A DNA stretch of 64,000 nucleotides, taken from NCBI GenBank assembly GCA_051294375.1, contig JBJCIZ010000239.1, positions 4,072,402 through 4,136,401 of the forward strand, read 5' to 3'. Every line of letters begins with the position of its first letter. Positions within the stretch are counted from its first letter, which is position 1. This document shows, one piece after another, positions 43,390 to 55,110 of the stretch. This stretch comes from Paraspadella gotoi. Lineage: Eukaryota > Chaetognatha. Both the position numbers and the translations under genes were made by a program. The notes beneath the pieces are model-generated. The model was not told the origin of the DNA, ran no database searches, and was given only the letters and a program-made list of their open reading frames with translations.

Positions 43390-44180
43390 AACTCTAAAGC
43401 GCTCTCGCGGCCGAGGACTGCGGACTGCGGAGCGAGAGAAAAAGATTGCGAGGCTACGAGGCCCCGATTCGCCGTGGGGATGTTAGAATATGCGCGGGGC
43501 GGGCCTGAAACGAGCGAAGAGGTTTTTTGGAGGAGATACGAAGAGGCATTAAGGGGGAAAGAGGTTTCGTTTGTAGGATTGGCGTGGACGAGGGGGAAGC
43601 GACATCATATTGGAAAAGACATCCGAGGAGAGGGTTCGTTTGAAAAGGAGGGGGGGATAAAGAACTATGTCCTTATTTGAGGCGGAAAATATGCGCGGGT
43701 AGGGCCAAGGAATGTTTGTGGATTTCATGATTAAATTTGTGCTCCTTTTGAAGGAAGGGGGCTGGTATTCACATATAAGCAGATTCGAAGATAAGCAATA
43801 GCAGATAGTGTAATGTACTCTGGGCCTGGGAATATACACTGGCTGGGCCACGACATAAGCGAGTTTTAGTGGGGCATATGTGCATGTTGTGCCATGGAAC
43901 AAGCATTTTGGGATGACGAACATGTGCTTGTTTGGCCAAAGAATACTGCATACTACAGTGGATGGAGTAACATGCGCGAGTCAACAAGAGCCTACAGGAT
44001 AGTATAAATGGGTCGGACCAAGGATATGCGCCGGAGCTGACAAGGCAAGGGTGAGGCTAAGGCATATGCTTTATAGCAGACAGGGTAATTTTCACGGGTA
44101 GGGCAAGGGAAAATGCGCGAGTAGGGCGAGGAAAAATGCGCGGGTAGGGCGATGGAAAATGCGCGGGTTGGGCCGGCAGA
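43390..44180. repeat. G-rich degenerate repeat region with a 22-23 bp tandem core
   Basis: At 44088-44174 about four units of ATGCGCGGGTAGGGCGAGG-AAA stand in tandem. More diverged ATGCGCGGG/GTAGGGC words are scattered from 43490 (ATATGCGCGGGGCGGGCC) and 43690 (ATATGCGCGGGTAGGGCC), and GGGCCAAGGAAT, GGGCCACGAC, TTGGCCAAAGAAT-type words recur between them. It looks like an old tandem array with one recently amplified end. CpG-rich. Frames of 60-124 aa here are not recognised. Confidence 0.6.
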
Positions 44181-44269
44181 CGCGGGGCGACGCTTAAAAA
44201 GAAGCGAGAAAAGCGTCAAACGCGAAGCTCTGGTTACTAATGAGGATGTTTTCGTTTTTATTTAGGTTC

Positions 44270-44440
44270 GCCAAGGATGTGGAGGGAAGAAGGGGGTTGG
44301 GTTGCGTGGGAGGTGGGGAGGAAGGAGGGAGGAAGAGGAGGAAAAATGGGAGATTAGTGGAAGTAATAGAAAGGAGAAAAAAGGGGGAGATAAGAAGGGG
44401 GGAATAAAAGGGGGAAAAAGGAGATTTGAATTGGGGATTT
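44270..44440. repeat. Polypurine tract
   Basis: GGGAGGAAGAGGAGGAAAAATG-like + strand, split as GGGAGGAAGAGG and AGGAAAAATG, with few pyrimidines. A second purine-rich stretch occupies 44690-44800. Confidence 0.8.
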
Positions 44441-44869
44441 TAAAGGTACAAAAAGTTGTTGTTAATTTAAAAACAAATTTTATAAATAACAAAAACGATA
44501 TTAGCAATCATAAAAAAAATGTTTTCTTGATGGAATGGAAGTCTTAATGGAAAATGTGACTAAATATCCGTGAGGCTTTGAAAAAAAGGGGGGAAATGTG
44601 AGGCAAATAGAAAAGTCATAGTAGATTGGGTAAGTAAGTTAAGGACAGTTGAGACAAATGTGGACAGTCATGGAGTAATGGGAGGAAAGGAGGAAAGAAG
44701 CGAGAGGGAGAAAAAAAAAGAAAAGAAAACTGAAATTAAGGAATGAAAGAAAAAAAGAAAGAAAAAAAAGAGAGAAATTTGGAACAGGAAAAAAAGAAGA
44801 AAAATAAACCGGCCGAAAGTGTGCGCGTCGAAAATTTTCTGCGATTCTTGTAAAGCGTTCTCGTCCGTT

Positions 44870-45360
44870 TCGTCCGTGTCGTCTCGACGTCGTCGGTCTC
44901 GTCCATCGTCGTCGTCGTTATTTTTTTCCGTCGTCGTCTGTCGGCTTTCGTCTTTTCGGCTTCGTTCGTATATATTTCGTTGACATCTTAATCGGCGGTT
45001 TTAAACGATCAGCTCATCTTGACGGGTTTTTTTTTCCCTTTTTCATGGTTTCACGTTTTTTGTCGTCGACTTGTCGTCGTCATTGTCGTCGTTCTTGTCA
45101 AGATTGGGTCGTCTGTTCGTATCGTGAATCATCGCCGTCAGTCATCGTCTTGTCATTATTCCTCGCACCCATTCGTCAGTTGCATATCTTTTCTTTGTCA
45201 TCTTTGTTGTTGTCATTGTCTCTTCAATCGTACTCTTCATCGTTGTCGCCTCGTTGTCGTCTTTCGTCATCTTTTATTTTCGTTCGTCGTCTCACTGTCG
45301 ACGTTATCTTCGTCATCCTCGTCGTCTGTGGTCGTCGTCATTGTCGCTCTTCGTTGATCC
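44870..45360. repeat. CGTCGT/CATCGT triplet-rich region
   Basis: GTCGTCGTTATT, CGTCGTCATTGTCGTCG and CATCGTTGTCGCC words. The part from 45059 is the start of duplication copy C and aligns with the cleaner array at 50039-50480. Confidence 0.8.
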
Positions 45361-45399
45361 TCACTCAGTTATCGAGCTTTCATATGTCTGTAATATTCA

Positions 45400-46980
45400 G
45401 TCTACTGGAGTCTTCGTCGTGGTCGTCTTCATTCTTTCGTCGTCTATCATGGAGTCAATAATCAGGGTGGGAATGACGGAACACACAATATGTTTGGAGC
45501 ACGAGAGAGGACTTGTTGCCAGTTCATGTACGTACATGATGAGAGTGTACGGCTCATGTCTGGGTCATTTCATTGGGCGTCGTATCGTCAGTACTTTAAC
45601 ATAAAACAGTATGTCGGAAGGTATGCAGCAATCCTATTCGTTCCCAACTGCGTCCAGTGAAAGGGGAGAATATACTCAGAGTATTAAATTCCTAGACGAG
45701 TCACGACTGGATTATGTGGCAACTGGAAGATGAGTCATTAACTCCGCGACGTAGAGAGAGGAGGGATGAGAGTAGGTATGAGAGAGCTATATGAAGGATG
45801 AAGAGTAGAGGAGAAGTAGATGAGAAGAGAGAGGAGAGAGAGAGGACGGAGAGAAGAGGAATAGCGACGCGTAGAAGCACAGTCACAAAGCACGCCATCG
45901 TTGCGCAGCAAAAAACGAGAAGATTCGAACAGGTTACCACTATATGGATCGGGAGCGCCAGTTTATCGACTGACACTTCGTATTATAAAGTGTCAGCTAA
46001 TAACTCACATATCATTGTCTTTCACCTCTTTAAGGAAAAAAATGGAACACGGCAAAGTCTGCCGGTAACAGAAGAGAGAAAATGGATAAGATAATGACTG
46101 AGTACGGGACCTTATATAAGTGATTGTATACAGACAACGAAAGAAGTATAGTAAATATGAGTAAGAATATTGCAGTAGAGAGAGACTTATCGTTCGCGGA
46201 CAGGTCATATACGAAGCCGTGTAGATTATCTATCAGAGAGGCAGAGATGAGAGAGAGAGACAGATGTATGAGTCGTAGAGAGAAGATGATGATGTATGTA
46301 GATGTAGTCAGATGAATGAGAGCCGCAGAAGAGCACGAGTTGTGACGTCGAGAGTAGTCAGGAGAGGAGATGTACGCAGTAATGTAAAATGAGTCGAGGA
46401 CTTTAAGATAAGCATTGTACGATGCTTTGTTAAGTAGAAACAATCCTAAAGATTTTTCGCTGTTAAACTTGATTTGAGCGGCGGGTGTCTTAATTTTCAT
46501 CTTGTACTGAATTCTTGAGACTGTTTTTACAATGTTACTCTTCTTCTCCTCAGCTCTCTCTCTCTCGTCGATTTGCTTCTCTCTACTTCTCTTCTCGTAT
46601 CTTTCGCTATGTCTCACGCGCGGTAGTTATCTACTCTACTGCGTCATCATCATCACATCTTGCTTTTCGCTAGGTAGTCTGCGATCCTCCTCTCGCACTT
46701 ATCTCTCTCCCGTTTTTTTGTAATCATAGACACCTCTCTGATATAAATCTGCATGGGTCAAAAGCCGTGTTATTTTTCTTCGTCTCGTCCGCTTTGCCAC
46801 TCTTCGTGAGAAGAGAGGGGTCATCGTTAAATGAGATAGATATGATGTAGAGTATATTTACTGACTGTCGTCGAGGCGGTGTTTTTTATGCGCTGACAAA
46901 AAAAATAAAGAGAACTGTGTCTATTCTGCGAGAAATATACCGTTGAAATCCTATTTGGGTTGTTAAGGCGCTACATTTTT
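45400..46980. other. Error-like stretch of copy C opposite gaps in copy D
   Basis: Alignable with copy D only in patches (CAATCCTATTCGTTCC near 45630; TCGTCTCGTCCGC near 46780). The intervening part lies opposite Ns at 50569-50724 and 50811-51698. Irregular AGAGAGGAGAGAG and GTAGAGAG texture is unlike the rest of the window. A 195-aa minus frame (46030-46617) is unsupported, as frames in unpolished sequence are unreliable. Confidence 0.55.
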
Positions 46981-47734
46981 ATACTTATTTGAGGAGAGTA
47001 ATTAAGGCTAGGGAGACGCAGATAGTAGCACTTGGGGGGGGAGGGCGCTCGAATTAAGAGCGTCAACATCGTCACTCTGTGTTTCCAAGATCCGTCAGGA
47101 TCACCGTTTCCTTATGGCAAGCTCCCGTTGACTCCCTCTAGTCTTTTAACGGCGACATTTTGCGGATACGACTCTTCAGTCATTTCTAGGCACCCATTGT
47201 GGTCATTGTTCCGTTGGGTAGTTATTGTAAAGAGATAGTATGAGTTTTACGTCATGGAGGCACTGTGATAACGTGGATGTGGTGTTGCGTCCTGCACGAA
47301 TGTACTGCTCATATTGGATTGTACATGCGTCCAAGTCGAAACGGCCATGAGAAGAGAGGATACATTTTAGGACTTAAAATTAAGTTTTCAGGAATAAACG
47401 GAACAAATTGTCGGCTATCGAAAAAAAAAGCTTTTTTCAAATTAGAATATCTCAATTCTTAGCCATTTTTTTTTTTCAGAATTTTTAATCAAATCTATTT
47501 CTATTGCAAAAACGATCTGATTGAAAAGTTTTAGGAAAAAAAATAATTTTCCTTTTTTGCGTAAAGAGGAAAGAGGAGAGAGAGTGAGATAGAGAGAGAG
47601 GAGACATATCCTTCTTTTCAAAACGCCTGACATAATATTCATCCACACAAGTATAGATTCTTACAAAAATAAGTACATCACCCCGCCCACGAAATAAAAT
47701 TCCCTCACCGCTAAAGGCCGTCTCGCCAAGCAGA

Positions 47735-47760
47735 CTATCTCTCATCTCTCTCTCTCTCTC

Positions 47761-47797
<37 letters not shown>

Positions 47798-48040
47798 TCT
47801 TCTCTGCTCTTCATCTCTCTCTGTCTCTCCCTCTCTCTCTGTCTTCGCTTCTTTCTGTCCCTCGTCTCAACTAATATATTTTTCTCTCTTCCAAATCCAC
47901 GCTCGATTCCACAAGAATTTGAAAGAAAAACGTACTTCTCTCTCTCTCTCTCTCTCTCTCCTCTATCCTCTCTCTCTATCGTCCTCTCTCTCCTCTCTCT
48001 CATCTTCTCCTCTCTTTCTCAGTCTTTCTCTTCTCTCTCT
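47735..48040. repeat. CT-rich region, counterpart of a gap in copy D
   Basis: CT runs interrupted by single G and A bases, lying opposite CT-N-CT at 52466-52714. Confidence 0.85.
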
Positions 48041-48311
48041 CATTTCCAAAGAAGTTTCTCTTTGAAGCCCTGCCCTCTTTTCTTCCCCGTTGAAGTTCGC
48101 TAAAATATCATTCTTTAAAATAAATCCAGTTTTTTTTCTCCAACTTTTTTTTATCCTACTAATTCTCTTTTCAACTATCTCCCTTATAGTTAATCATTGT
48201 TATTCTTAATTTTTAAAATATTAATTATTGTGGCTTATAAACGTCTCTCGTTGTGTTTGTTGATTAGCTGAAATATTTTCGAATTAATATTAACATTAGA
48301 TGTTCAATTAA

Positions 48312-48487
48312 AAAATTGGCACGACAATACAAAATATCTCATTCATTTAATAAATAAGCTATCTTGCGCTCTGACAATGGACAAATTGGACATGACAGGC
48401 ATGGTGGTTTAAGGCCTCCAGTCCCTCTTACAAGATAATGACATAGCGGGTCCCTCAAGCTTTCATTCCTAGACTGCTCTCACAATA
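48312..48487 (-). mobile_element. Family A repeat in copy C
   Basis: Reverse-orientation copy: AAATTGGCACGACAATACAA, CATTCATTTAATAAATAAGC, ACAGGCATGGTGGTTTAAGG, CTCTTACAAGATAATGACAT, AGCGGGTCCCTCAAGCTTTC. Its sister is at 52978-53152. Confidence 0.8.
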
Positions 48488-48954
48488 ATATAATATCACT
48501 TATTTTTCGGAAAGCTTGCATTCCGTATCCCTTAAGTGCATAAAGACTTTTAATACTGATCATTTGTCATAAATGAACGCAATTAAATCAACTTTTAGTA
48601 ACTTTGACAAATCATTATGTTAAATGGTATTGGCATTTCATTTACTATGAGCCTCAAATAAAATAACAAGCATCGGGCTCACTTAGCATTTGCTTTATTT
48701 ACAGTTCCTTTCCTTGCTTTAGCCACATCTGTAGCGGTAGTATTTCATACGCTCGCTACTCGTCCGAGAATCAGGTTAAAATTAAATTCAGTATGAAAAT
48801 ACAGAATTTGGGCGCTTCAAAAAATAGGGCTACTTTGTACGTTCTTTTCTTTCTATTTTTTCTTTATTTCTTTTCCTATTTTTTTCCGCTATACTTTCTC
48901 TGTTCCGATGAACTAGCAGTAAACATTTGACGAGCAATTATTCGGAAATATCGA

Positions 48955-48999
48955 TTACGGTGAGAGAGAGAGGAGAGAGAGAGAGAGAGAGAGGAGGGG

Positions 49000-49035
<36 letters not shown>

Positions 49036-49422
49036 GAGAATGAGAGAGAGAGCGGCGGTCGCCGTAAAAATTTCGTGAGTCGTGAATTCACACTAACTCA
49101 CGGAGAGCGCTATTTTAAAGGAGCTGAAGGGACTTCTTTAGGCAATTTTCTCCTCCTTCTTCTCTCTCTCTCTTCTCTGCGAGTGCATTCTCTCTGCTCT
49201 CTCTGCTCTCGTCTCTCTCTCATCCTTTTCTACTTTCTCTCTCGTTCTCTTCTCTCTTCTCATCTTTCTCTCTCTCTCTTTCTCTCTGCTCTTTCTTTGC
49301 CGCACAAATCACGAAAAGAGAAAATAATAGAGAAGAGTTAATTTGTCGAAGGCAAATTCGGCATAAAAGGTTTGAAGAGAGAGAGAGAGAGAGAGAAGAG
49401 AGGAGAGCAAGAGAGAGAGAAT

Positions 49423-49465
<43 letters not shown>

Positions 49466-49470
49466 AAATA
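48955..49470. repeat. GA array, CT-rich region and second GA array
   Basis: GA at 48962-49048, a unique CpG-bearing segment (GCGGCGGTCGCCG), CT-rich 49155-49290, GA 49376-49460. The order gives two complementary neighbours. Copy D has Ns (53538-54055) over this part. Confidence 0.85.
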
Positions 49471-49508
49471 TCCCTCAAATTTTGCTATATGAAAGCATAT
49501 AAAATTGT

Positions 49509-49636
49509 TAATTATGAATGACTCATGGGCTTCGGATCATTTTGGCAACAAATTATTTTAACAGAATAATTAATCCATAATGGATAGTTTAATGCTGTTC
49601 GCCATTAAACCATTTTGAATTAGGTCGGCGACCGCT
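49509..49636 (+). mobile_element. Family D foldback, one-ended fragment (copy C)
   Basis: TAATTATGAATGACTCATGG, TTTAACAGAATAATTAATCC, AGTTTAATGCTGTTCG and AATTAGGTCGGCGACCGCTG correspond in inverse to the left end of D2 (32826-32950). The palindromic centre and other arm are missing. Confidence 0.75.
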
Positions 49637-49974
49637 GTCCTCCAAAGTGTTGTTTCATTGGCAACATTTACACAATTCAACTTTTGTCATTAAAAGTATG
49701 TGTTAAATATACAATAAAGAAATGTTTCAATGTTGTTACGAAATTATGAGAATCGGAACATGGCCAATTTTCATAAAAGAGATATTATATTTTTGGTCAC
49801 GTGTTTTTGTTCCGTTCTGTGATTCTCACTGGCGGTTCAATTAGTCGGATTTGTCTTCGAGGATCTGAGTGGTTTTAAGATTCTCACAGCATTTTTTATT
49901 GCACGTATAAGATGATTTTTGTATACTTTAAGTTTATTTTTGGTAGTTTGAACAATTCTTTTTTACATGAAATT

Positions 49975-50005
<31 letters not shown>

Positions 50006-50013
50006 ATTATTGC

Positions 50014-50038
50014 NNNNNNNNNNNNNNNNNNNNNNNNN
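50014..50038. other. 25-N gap joining copies C and D
   Basis: Exactly 25 unknown bases between the end of copy C and the start of copy D, suggesting a join of unknown length. Confidence 0.95.
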
Positions 50039-50485
50039 TGTCGTCGTTCTTGTCAACGTCGTCGTCTTCGTCGTCATCTTTATCATCATCGTCGACATCA
50101 TCGCCGTCATCATCGTCTTCGTCATTATCCTCGTCCCCATCGTCGTTGCAATCATTTTCTTTGTCATCTTTGTTGTTGTCATTGTCTTCATCGTACTCTT
50201 CATCGTTGTCGCCTTCGTTGTCGTCTTCGTCATCTTTATTTTCGTCGTCGTCTTCACTGTCGACGTTATCTTCGTCATCCTCGTCGTTGTGGTCGTCGTC
50301 ATTGTCGTCATCTTCGTTGATATCGTTATTGTCTTCATTGTCGTATTCGTCATCGTCTTCGTCGTGGTCGTCTTCATCTTTGTCGTCATTGCATTCATAT
50401 TGCGAAACAAAGACAGGAGCAAACTTTTCAGTCTCATTCTCATTGTTGCGTACGTTGTCATTTTCATCGTCGTTGTCGTCCTTAA
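50039..50485. repeat. CGTCGT/CATCGT triplet array, ~440 bp
   Basis: TCGTCGTCTTCGTCGTCATC-type repeats. The frames read poly-S, poly-V/I, poly-D/E or poly-T/M by phase; the aspartate/glutamate-rich minus frame is not taken as a gene. Confidence 0.9.
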
Positions 50486-51884
50486 TAACAGAGTCGAAGT
50501 CAATCCTATTCGTCCACTCGTCCAAAGAGAGAATTACTGTAAAAAAAACCCGCGTCCGAGATGAGAAGNNNNNNNNNNNNNNNNNNNNNNNNNNNNNNNN
50601 NNNNNNNNNNNNNNNNNNNNNNNNNNNNNNNNNNNNNNNNNNNNNNNNNNNNNNNNNNNNNNNNNNNNNNNNNNNNNNNNNNNNNNNNNNNNNNNNNNNN
50701 NNNNNNNNNNNNNNNNNNNNNNNNAGAGAGAGTCAACCCATCGTTCCACCAAAAACGATTGAACATAATGGAGACGCCAATCGACTTCACTTCGAAAAAA
50801 ATTCACTTAANNNNNNNNNNNNNNNNNNNNNNNNNNNNNNNNNNNNNNNNNNNNNNNNNNNNNNNNNNNNNNNNNNNNNNNNNNNNNNNNNNNNNNNNNN
50901 NNNNNNNNNNNNNNNNNNNNNNNNNNNNNNNNNNNNNNNNNNNNNNNNNNNNNNNNNNNNNNNNNNNNNNNNNNNNNNNNNNNNNNNNNNNNNNNNNNNN
51001 NNNNNNNNNNNNNNNNNNNNNNNNNNNNNNNNNNNNNNNNNNNNNNNNNNNNNNNNNNNNNNNNNNNNNNNNNNNNNNNNNNNNNNNNNNNNNNNNNNNN
51101 NNNNNNNNNNNNNNNNNNNNNNNNNNNNNNNNNNNNNNNNNNNNNNNNNNNNNNNNNNNNNNNNNNNNNNNNNNNNNNNNNNNNNNNNNNNNNNNNNNNN
51201 NNNNNNNNNNNNNNNNNNNNNNNNNNNNNNNNNNNNNNNNNNNNNNNNNNNNNNNNNNNNNNNNNNNNNNNNNNNNNNNNNNNNNNNNNNNNNNNNNNNN
51301 NNNNNNNNNNNNNNNNNNNNNNNNNNNNNNNNNNNNNNNNNNNNNNNNNNNNNNNNNNNNNNNNNNNNNNNNNNNNNNNNNNNNNNNNNNNNNNNNNNNN
51401 NNNNNNNNNNNNNNNNNNNNNNNNNNNNNNNNNNNNNNNNNNNNNNNNNNNNNNNNNNNNNNNNNNNNNNNNNNNNNNNNNNNNNNNNNNNNNNNNNNNN
51501 NNNNNNNNNNNNNNNNNNNNNNNNNNNNNNNNNNNNNNNNNNNNNNNNNNNNNNNNNNNNNNNNNNNNNNNNNNNNNNNNNNNNNNNNNNNNNNNNNNNN
51601 NNNNNNNNNNNNNNNNNNNNNNNNNNNNNNNNNNNNNNNNNNNNNNNNNNNNNNNNNNNNNNNNNNNNNNNNNNNNNNNNNNNNNNNNNNNNNNNNNNTT
51701 TTTTCGTCTCGTGTTTTGCCACCTCTTAAAAAAGGGGTCTCTCTAAATGAGAAGAGAAGAATAGATGTCGCGACTTTTTTAGCGCAAAAAAAAAGTTTTA
51801 TCGGAGAAATAATTATAATCGTTAAGCGACACATTTTTAACAATTAGATAAAGCTTGAAGACGGCAGTAAGTAGCCTTGGGGGG

Positions 51885-51965
51885 GGGAGCCTCGAAAACC
51901 CTCAAGCCTGGTTCCAAGCCCAGGACCCGTTCCATGGCAGCTGCAGTTAAAGGAGTTGCGGATAG
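51885..51965 (+). mobile_element. SINE-like fragment (copy D)
   Basis: GCCTGGTTCCAAGCCCAGGA followed by CCCGTTCCATGGCAGCTGC matches, in inverse, the sequence near 63305-63345. The GGTTCCAAGCC part resembles a tRNA-type B box (GGTTCGANNCC). A more corrupted equivalent is at about 47080-47130 in copy C. Confidence 0.45.
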
Positions 51966-52463
51966 CACTCTTCAGCATTATTCACAATTGTTTTGTTGAA
52001 GATTAAGGAATAGAGTTATTGGATTGGGATGTGATACGTGATGTGTTCTTCCGCCGAAGACTCTCATATTGGATGAATCGTCATCGAAACGGACCAATGA
52101 GAAGAGAGGATTACATTTTAGGCTTAAAATTAAGTTCAGGAATAAAGGAACAAATTTGTCGCTATCGAAAAAAAAAACTTTTTTCAATAGAAACTCAATT
52201 CTTACCATTTTTTTTTTCAGAATTTTTAATTCAACTATTTCTATTCCAAAACGATCGATTGAAAAGTTTTAGGAAAAAAATAATTTTCTTTTTTCGTAAA
52301 GAGAGAAAGAGAGAGAGAGTGAGATAGAGAGAGAGAGAGACATATCCTTCTTTTCAAAACCCTGACATAATTCATCCACACAAGTATAGATTCTTACAAA
52401 AAAAGACATCACCCCGCCCACGAAATAAATTCCCTCACCGCTAAAGGCGTCTGCCAAGCAGAC

Positions 52464-52465
<2 letters not shown>

Positions 52466-52498
<33 letters not shown>

Positions 52499-52684
52499 NN
52501 NNNNNNNNNNNNNNNNNNNNNNNNNNNNNNNNNNNNNNNNNNNNNNNNNNNNNNNNNNNNNNNNNNNNNNNNNNNNNNNNNNNNNNNNNNNNNNNNNNNN
52601 NNNNNNNNNNNNNNNNNNNNNNNNNNNNNNNNNNNNNNNNNNNNNNNNNNNNNNNNNNNNNNNNNNNNNNNNNNNNNNNNNNNN

Positions 52685-52714
<30 letters not shown>
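52466..52714. repeat. (CT)n array with internal 186-N gap
   Basis: CT on both sides of Ns 52499-52684, so the gap is probably inside one CT-rich array. Confidence 0.92.
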
Positions 52715-52718
<4 letters not shown>

Positions 52719-52977
52719 CCAAAGAAGTTTTCTCTTTTGAGCCCTGCCCTCTTTTCTTCCCGTTGAATTTCGCTAAAATATCATTTTTAAAAATTCCACG
52801 TTTTTTTTTCTCCAACTTTTTTTATCCTACTCACTCTCTCTTTTCAACTATCTCCCTTATAGTTAATCATTGGTTATTATATTTTTAATATTAATATTGT
52901 GCTTTAAACGTTCTTCTCGTTGTGTTGTTGATACTGAAATATTTTCGAATTAATATTAACATTAATGTTCAATTAAA

Positions 52978-53152
52978 AAATTGGCACGACAATACAAAAA
53001 ATATCCATTCATTTAATAAATAAGCTATCTTGCCTCTGACATGGACAATTGGACAATGGACAGGCAATGGTGGTTTAAGGCCTCCATCCCTCTTACAAGA
53101 TAATGACATAGCGGGTCCCTGCAAGCTTTCATTCTAGACTCTCTCACAATAT
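52978..53152 (-). mobile_element. Family A repeat in copy D
   Basis: Same copy as 48312-48487 with clean words ACAGGCAATGGTGGTTTAAG, TCTTACAAGATAATGACATA and GCGGGTCCCTGCAAGCTTTC. Confidence 0.82.
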
Positions 53153-53537
53153 ATATATATCACTTATTTTTCGAAACCTTGGCATTCCCGTTCCCTTAAG
53201 TGCGAAAAGACTTTTAAACTGACATTTGTCAAAATAACCAATTAAACAACTTTAGTAACTTTGACAAATCATATTAAATGGTATTGCATTTCAGTTTACT
53301 ATGAGCCTCATAAAATACAAGCATCGGCTCACTACATTTCTTTATTTACAGTTTCCTTTACCTTCTTTACCACACTGTAGCGGTAGTATTTCATACCTCG
53401 CTACTCGTCCGAGAATCAGGTTAAAATTAAATTCAAGTATGAAAAACAGAATTTGGGCGCTTTCAAAAAATAGTGCCTACTTTGTACGTTCTTTTTTCTT
53501 TCTATTTTTTCTTTATTTTTCTTTTCTCTATTTTTTT

Positions 53538-54070
53538 NNNNNNNNNNNNNNNNNNNNNNNNNNNNNNNNNNNNNNNNNNNNNNNNNNNNNNNNNNNNNNN
53601 NNNNNNNNNNNNNNNNNNNNNNNNNNNNNNNNNNNNNNNNNNNNNNNNNNNNNNNNNNNNNNNNNNNNNNNNNNNNNNNNNNNNNNNNNNNNNNNNNNNN
53701 NNNNNNNNNNNNNNNNNNNNNNNNNNNNNNNNNNNNNNNNNNNNNNNNNNNNNNNNNNNNNNNNNNNNNNNNNNNNNNNNNNNNNNNNNNNNNNNNNNNN
53801 NNNNNNNNNNNNNNNNNNNNNNNNNNNNNNNNNNNNNNNNNNNNNNNNNNNNNNNNNNNNNNNNNNNNNNNNNNNNNNNNNNNNNNNNNNNNNNNNNNNN
53901 NNNNNNNNNNNNNNNNNNNNNNNNNNNNNNNNNNNNNNNNNNNNNNNNNNNNNNNNNNNNNNNNNNNNNNNNNNNNNNNNNNNNNNNNNNNNNNNNNNNN
54001 NNNNNNNNNNNNNNNNNNNNNNNNNNNNNNNNNNNNNNNNNNNNNNNNNNNNNNNGAGAGAGAGAGAGAG
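53538..54070. repeat. 518-N gap ending in (GA)n
   Basis: Left edge is T-rich, right edge is GAGAGAGAGAGAGAG. By comparison with copy C the gap should contain GA-CT-GA arrays. Long frames through it consist of unknown residues and are ignored. Confidence 0.85.
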
Positions 54071-54120
54071 ACTTAAAATATCCCCCAAAAAATTTTGACA
54101 TTATAAAGCAATATAATAAT

Positions 54121-54250
54121 GTTAATTATCGAATTACTCATGGTTCGGATCATTTTTGCAAACAAATATTTTAACAGAATAATTAATACCAATAATGGAT
54201 TAGTTTAATGCTGTTCCCATTAAAATTTGAATTAGGTCGGCGACCGCTAG
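54121..54250 (+). mobile_element. Family D foldback, one-ended fragment (copy D)
   Basis: Sister of 49509-49636, closer to D2: TAATTATCGAATTACTCATG, TTTAACAGAATAATTAATAC, TAATGGATTAGTTTAATGCT, TTAGGTCGGCGACCGC. Confidence 0.8.
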
Positions 54251-54586
54251 TCTCAAACAGTGTTGTTTCATTGCAAACATTACACAATTCAACTTTGTCA
54301 TAAAGTATTTTAAATAACAATAAAAAATGTTTCAATGTTGTTACGAAATTATGAGAATCGGAAAACTGGCAATTTCATAAAAGAGATATTATATTTTGGT
54401 CACGTGCTCTTTTGTTCCGTTGTGATTCTCACTGCGGTTTTCAAATTAGTCGGATTTGTCTTCGAGGAATCTGAGTGGTTTTAAGATTCTCACAGCATTT
54501 TTTTATTGCACGTATAAGATGATTTTGTATACTTTAAGTTTATTTTTGGTAGTTTGAACAATTTCTATTTTTACAGAATTAATTAA

Positions 54587-54733
<147 letters not shown>

Positions 54734-54758
54734 CGGTTTTCTGAAGCAGAGGGGGTCT

Positions 54759-54895
54759 TATGAAATTGGTACAACCAATATAAGAAAATTATCCATTCTT
54801 TCAATAAATTAGCTATATTGACCTTGACTTTGGACAGGCTTTGGTGATTTAAGGCCTCCATCACTCTGACAAGATAATGACATAGCAGTTCCTGC
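54759..54895 (-). mobile_element. Family A repeat, 5'-truncated
   Basis: TTATGAAATTGGTACAACCA, TTATCCATTCTTTCAATAAA, GACTTTGGACAGGCTTTGG, TTTAAGGCCTCCATCACTCT, AGATAATGACATAGCAG and TTCCTGC. Inserted directly beside the TTTA array. Confidence 0.82.
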
Positions 54896-54960
54896 ACCTG
54901 AGGCTTAGAACAGTAATTTTTAAACATTAAATTATGGTGGACTAAAATCAACCAACCGTT

Positions 54961-55110
54961 CATCAGCGGCCATTGGTGCCGGAGGGAAGTCATTCGCCTC
55001 CCAACCCAAAGGTCCGGGGTTATAGCTCGGTGGTCGCCTAGCAGTTAAGAGGGACGGGGCGCTTAACCCGCCTGTGACTCGGTATTACAGCCTGATCTGA
55101 AGCTCAAGGA
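54961..55110 (+). mobile_element. Possible tRNA-derived SINE fragment
   Basis: GGTCCGGGGTTATAGCTCGG resembles a T-arm with a decayed B box, and the following GGTGGTCGCCTAGCAGTTAA resembles a tRNA D-arm/A box. GC-rich compared with its surroundings. Neither cloverleaf is complete, and the head/tail order is unusual, so this is a tentative call. Confidence 0.3.

Larger units (their letters stand above)
45059..50013 (+). repeat. Segmental duplication, copy C
   Basis: Collinear with 50039-54735. Shared landmarks: the triplet array (TTTGTCATCTTTGTTGTTGT), CAATCCTATTCGT, TTTTCGTCTCGT/CTTCGTCTCGTC, GAGAAGAGAGGATACATTTT, CATATCCTTCTTTTCAAAAC, family A copy, CCTTGCTTTAGCC/CTTCTTTACC, CGTCCGAGAATCAGGTTAAA, a family D fragment and TTGGTCACGTG. 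The copy ends in TTTATTATTATTGC immediately before a 25-N gap. It holds sequence where copy D has Ns, and has many extra single-base insertions, especially 45400-47400 and in CT arrays. Confidence 0.93.

Noticed and set aside
46030-46617. 195-aa minus-strand ORF
   Set aside because: It lies in the error-like part of copy C, its termini are repeat-derived, and copy D has Ns there, so no comparison is possible.
50007-50525. Acidic poly-D/E protein on the minus strand
   Set aside because: The aspartate-rich frame is one phase of the CGT/CAT triplet array; the other phases are equally open.
49912-51847. Very long frames (up to 605 aa) across gaps
   Set aside because: Most residues come from Ns, which contain no stop codons; the readable part is the triplet array.
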